From an uncultured Collinsella sp. (GTDB taxonomy: Bacteria; Actinomycetota; Coriobacteriia; Coriobacteriales; Coriobacteriaceae): a stretch of DNA of 15,431 nucleotides. Positions 13,041 to 15,431 of this stretch are shown here, in pieces (position 1 is the stretch's first letter; every line of letters begins with the position of its first letter). The translations under genes and the position numbers were made by a program. The DNA is taken from contig CALHWR010000019.1 in NCBI GenBank assembly GCA_938036665.1, positions 1 through 15,431 on the forward strand, read 5' to 3'. The notes under the pieces are model-generated. The model ran no database searches and was not told the DNA's origin. It saw only the letters and a program-made list of their open reading frames with translations.

Positions 13041-15044
13041 ATGGCTAAGTTTGACATCATCGCCGCCACCGGTTGCCCGACCGGCATTGCGCACACCTTC
13101 ATGGCGAAGGAGGCACTGGAGAAGGCAGCTGCCGAGCGAGGTCTGACTATTAAGGTCGAGACCCATGGCCAGGTCGGTGTCGAGAACGAGCTCACCAAGA
13201 GCGAGATCACCGGTGCCAAGGCCGTCGTCGTCGCAGCCGATAAGGATGTCCAGGCTGAGCGTTTCGCCGGCAAGCCCATGGTTTCCGTTGGTGTTTCCAA
13301 GGCCCTGTCTGTTGAGGCCGCCGGTAAGCTGATTGACCGCGCGCTCGCCGCCAAGAGCGACGGCACGGTTGCAGCCGCTGCCGATGTCGAGGACGAGGTC
13401 GAGGAGAAGGAGTCTATCGGCCACGTCATCTATAAGCACCTTATGAACGGCGTCAGCCATATGCTGGTCTTCGTCGTTGCCGGTGGTGTTCTGACCGCCG
13501 TCTCGTTCCTGTGGGGCATTACGTCCTTCGATTCGACTGCGTCTGACTACAACAGCTTTGCTGCGATGCTCAAGATCATCGGCGGCATCGCCATGAACCT
13601 CATGGTTCCGGTGCTTTCCGCCTACATCGCCGAATCCATCGGCAAGCGTCCTGCGCTCGTCCCCGGTTTTGTTGCCGGTATGATCGCCATCCAGGGCCTG
13701 CCTGTTAACGCCGAGACCGGTATGATCGACGCCGGTGGCGCCGGCGTGGGTTTCGGCTTCCTGGGCGGCATCGTCGGCGGCTTCCTCGCCGGCTATGTCA
13801 TCCTGCTGCTCGAGAAGGTCTTTGCCGGTCTGCCCAAGAACCTGGACGGCCTCAAGGCCATCTTCCTGTACCCGCTGTTCTCGACGGCTATCGTCGGCCT
13901 GGTCATGCTCGGTATTTCCGGCCCCATGGCTGCCATCAACACCGCCATGATGGACTTCCTCAAGGGCCTGTCCGCCTCTGGCGCCGTTGTCCTGGGTCTT
14001 GCCATCGGCTGCATGTGCGCCTTTGACATGGGTGGCCCGGTCAACAAGGCTGCTTACGTCACCGGTACCGCTATGCTCACCGAGGCACTGGCTGCTGGCG
14101 TTGGCACCGATACCTACAACTTCGGCACCAACTTCATGGCTGCCGTCTCCGCCGCTTGCATCGTTCCGCCGCTGATCACCACCTTCGCCGTCGTTGTCGG
14201 CAAGAAGTACTTCAGCCAGGAGGATCACGACGCCGGTATCGTCAACCTCATCCTTGGTTGCACCCACATCACCGAGGGCGCCATTCCGTTCATGACCAAG
14301 AACATCTGGCCCGTCATGCCTATCATGATGCTCGGTTCCTCTATCGCTTCGATCCTGACCATTATGTTCAACGTTCACGACCCGGCGCCTCACGGTGGCT
14401 TCCTGGTCCTGCCCGTTGTCGAGAACGGTCCGCTGTGGGTCCTCGCGATCCTCATCGGCGCTGTGGTCGGTGGCATCCTGTTCGTGGCCTTCAAGAAGTA
14501 CGACTTCGAGAAGAACCAGAAGGCCGCTCCTGCAGCCAAGCCGGTTGAGGCTCCCAAGGCCGCTGCCGTCGAGGCCCCCAAGGCCGAGGCTGCCGACTTC
14601 GTGAAGGTCGAGAATGTCTTTGTCGCCGAGGACTTCGCTTCTCGTGACGAGGCTCTGAGCTTCGTTTCCAACCAGGCCGTCAAGGCCGGTATCGCCAGCG
14701 ACGCCGACGCCGTCATGAACGCCTTCCTGGCCCGCGAGGCCGAGGGCACCACGGGCATGATGGAGGGCTTCGCCATCCCGCATGCCAAGTCCGACGCCAT
14801 TACCGAGGCTGCCGTCATCGTCGTCAAGGACGAGTCCGGCGTGACCGGTTGGGACACCATGGACGGCGCTCCCGTCAACGTGGCTATCGCCCTGCTCATC
14901 CCCGGTGCCCAGGCCGGCACTACGCACCTCAAAATCCTGTCCAAGGTCGCCGAGGCGCTCATGGACGAGGACTTCCGTGCCACCGTCAAGGGTTCCACCG
15001 ACGCCGCCGAGATCGCCAAGACGATCAACGCCCGCCTGGTCTAA
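13041..15044 (+). CDS. PTS fructose/mannose-family permease, fused EIIB-EIIC-EIIA
   Basis: A 667-residue sugar permease that imports and phosphorylates its substrate using phosphate from HPr. The domain order is IIB-IIC-IIA. IIB (about 1-105) has the phospho-cysteine C12 in ATGCPTGIAHTFMA. IIC (about 125-490) has many membrane segments and the substrate-site motif GCTHITEGAIPF (406-417). An Ala/Pro/Lys/Glu linker (about 494-518) leads to IIA (about 519-667) with the active histidine H581 in GFAIPHAKSDAI. The order matches B. subtilis ManP; B. subtilis FruA is A-B-C. The ATG at 13041 has an excellent AAGGAGGG site; the frame is open farther upstream but without such a site. No 1-phosphofructokinase or sugar isomerase gene is adjacent, so the substrate (fructose, mannose or another hexose) is open. 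The divergent MurR/RpiR gene is the likely regulator. Confidence 0.93.
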   Translation: MAKFDIIAATGCPTGIAHTFMAKEALEKAAAERGLTIKVETHGQVGVENELTKSEITGAKAVVVAADKDVQAERFAGKPMVSVGVSKALSVEAAGKLIDRALAAKSDGTVAAAADVEDEVEEKESIGHVIYKHLMNGVSHMLVFVVAGGVLTAVSFLWGITSFDSTASDYNSFAAMLKIIGGIAMNLMVPVLSAYIAESIGKRPALVPGFVAGMIAIQGLPVNAETGMIDAGGAGVGFGFLGGIVGGFLAGYVILLLEKVFAGLPKNLDGLKAIFLYPLFSTAIVGLVMLGISGPMAAINTAMMDFLKGLSASGAVVLGLAIGCMCAFDMGGPVNKAAYVTGTAMLTEALAAGVGTDTYNFGTNFMAAVSAACIVPPLITTFAVVVGKKYFSQEDHDAGIVNLILGCTHITEGAIPFMTKNIWPVMPIMMLGSSIASILTIMFNVHDPAPHGGFLVLPVVENGPLWVLAILIGAVVGGILFVAFKKYDFEKNQKAAPAAKPVEAPKAAAVEAPKAEAADFVKVENVFVAEDFASRDEALSFVSNQAVKAGIASDADAVMNAFLAREAEGTTGMMEGFAIPHAKSDAITEAAVIVVKDESGVTGWDTMDGAPVNVAIALLIPGAQAGTTHLKILSKVAEALMDEDFRATVKGSTDAAEIAKTINARLV

Positions 15045-15079
15045 TTCCGCAGTACGCGAATAACATCGCCCCCTGTAAC

Positions 15080-15115
15080 AAAGGCGAGGACTCCCTACGG
15101 GTCCTCGCCTTTTTT
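15080..15115 (+). terminator. Strong rho-independent terminator after the PTS gene
   Basis: AAGGCGAGGAC (15081-15091) pairs perfectly with GTCCTCGCCTT (15101-15111) around a 9-nt loop, followed by an unbroken T-run to 15115. It lies 36 bp after the PTS stop codon and shows that the permease is the last gene of its transcript. Confidence 0.95.
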
Positions 15116-15123
15116 CATACCAC

Positions 15124-15177
15124 CCGGCACTCAGGGACGTTCCTTTCCTGCCGGCACCCCGGGACACTCCTTAGTCC
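15124..15177. repeat. Imperfect 27-bp tandem repeat, two units
   Basis: Units at 15124-15150 and 15151-15177 share CCGGCAC, then GGGAC, then TCCTT at the same offsets (GGCAC at 15126 and 15153; GGGAC at 15134 and 15161). They differ mainly in the spacer bases. The sequence is non-coding as far as I can tell. It resembles a dispersed intergenic element, but this window holds only this one cluster. Confidence 0.7.
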
Positions 15178-15294
15178 CCGACAGGGCATAAATAGCCCTC
15201 ATCGACTGAATCACCCACGCGAACAATAATTCAGCCAGAATTCCTTTTGCACGATATTTCTTGGACGGAAGCATGTTCCCGCAGCTCGCCCGCC

Positions 15295-15399
15295 GGGCGG
15301 GGCGGTTAAGTTTGTCGCGAGTTCCGCACGCAAAGGAAAGCACTTAATGTGCTTTCCGTCTTGCGCAGGACTGTAGAGCAGCAAACTTAACCCCCGCCC
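15295..15399. other. Nested long inverted repeat (~105 bp), possible structured RNA or palindromic element
   Basis: Outer arms: GGGCGGGG (15295-15302), two bulged bases, and GTTAAGTTTG (15305-15314) pair perfectly with CAAACTTAAC (15382-15391) and CCCCGCCC (15392-15399). Inside, AGTTCC (15320-15325) pairs with GGACT (15368-15372) with one bulge. Then CGCAA (15329-15333) pairs with TTGCG (15361-15365), and GGAAAGCAC (15335-15343) pairs perfectly with GTGCTTTCC (15349-15357) around a TTAAT loop. No T-run follows the outer arm on plus, so this is not a simple terminator. The outer arms, middle stem and inner hairpin together make one extended foldback. Confidence 0.7.
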
Positions 15400-15431
15400 C
15401 CAGCCCCGGAGACCCTCCCGGAGGGACCGAA

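Larger units (their letters stand above)
15116..15431. other. Gene-free end region with several inverted and direct repeats
   Basis: After the terminator I see no convincing gene for 316 bases up to the window edge. A minus-strand frame of 70 codons (15131-15343) has no binding site and runs through repeat sequence. The stretch holds the 27-bp tandem repeat and the nested hairpin listed separately. It also holds small inverted repeats: AGGGC/GCCCT (15183-15199), CTGAAT/ATTCAG (15206-15234), AATTC/GAATT (15228-15242) and CCCTC/GAGGG near 15412-15425. The repeat density suggests an intergenic repeat zone rather than random spacer. Confidence 0.7.

Noticed and set aside
12850..13146. A 98-codon plus-strand frame in the divergent gap
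   Set aside because: It overlaps the start of the PTS gene in another frame, lacks a binding site, and runs through the operator-like elements.
12939..15167. A 742-codon open frame on the minus strand across the PTS gene
   Set aside because: It is the antisense shadow of a well-supported IIB-IIC-IIA permease. Its product is low-complexity Gly/Asp/His/Val sequence, it has no binding site, and it runs through the terminator.
15131..15343. A 70-codon minus-strand frame in the end region
   Set aside because: Its start lies inside the nested hairpin, no ribosome binding site is visible, and its C-terminal part is the 27-bp tandem repeat. An internal ATG at 15274 is no better. I treat it as non-coding repeat sequence, with some doubt.

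Overview
The window looks like chromosomal DNA of a high-GC Gram-positive gut actinobacterium, most likely a Collinsella-like member of the Coriobacteriia. The reasons are strong G/C third-position bias, AGGAGG-type ribosome binding sites, and a gene order that mixes an actinobacterial block (alaS-ruvX-mltG-aroK-aroB) with a Firmicutes-like block (M24 peptidase-efp-asp23-nusB-xseB-tlyA-nadK-recN). The genus is an inference; no rRNA gene is present.

Bases 1-5343 hold a tight plus-strand operon. It contains the 3' part of alaS (alanyl-tRNA synthetase), ruvX (Holliday-junction resolvase-like 16S rRNA nuclease), mltG (peptidoglycan lytic transglycosylase with a long disordered cytoplasmic tail), a YqeG-type HAD phosphatase, aroK (shikimate kinase) and an AroB-family gene. 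Four of the five junctions are an overlap or a gap of under 10 bp. The AroB-family protein keeps the fold-level pattern of 3-dehydroquinate synthase but lacks the metal ligands and signature loops. It looks like a pseudoenzyme or an enzyme with a changed function, and it is the most surprising item in the window.

Bases 5344-6672 hold a single M24 (Xaa-Pro-type) peptidase gene. It has its own possible promoter, a long imperfect leader hairpin and a clear rho-independent terminator. From a TATAAT box at 6704 a second operon runs to 11864: efp, an Asp23/YqhY-family gene, nusB, xseB, tlyA, nadK and recN. This is a compacted version of the well-known B. subtilis yqhT-efp-...-yqhY-nusB-...-xseB-...-yqxC-...-recN neighbourhood.

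Bases 11911-15044 are a sugar-uptake module. A MurR/RpiR-family (HTH plus SIS) regulator is transcribed leftwards, divergent from a fructose/mannose-family PTS permease with fused IIB-IIC-IIA domains. The 272-bp divergent gap carries several CTTTCA/TGAAAG elements that are good operator candidates. The permease ends in a strong terminator.

Bases 15116-15431 hold no convincing gene. They contain an imperfect 27-bp tandem repeat, several small inverted repeats, and a striking nested inverted repeat of about 105 bp (15295-15399) that could be a structured RNA or a small palindromic repeat element.
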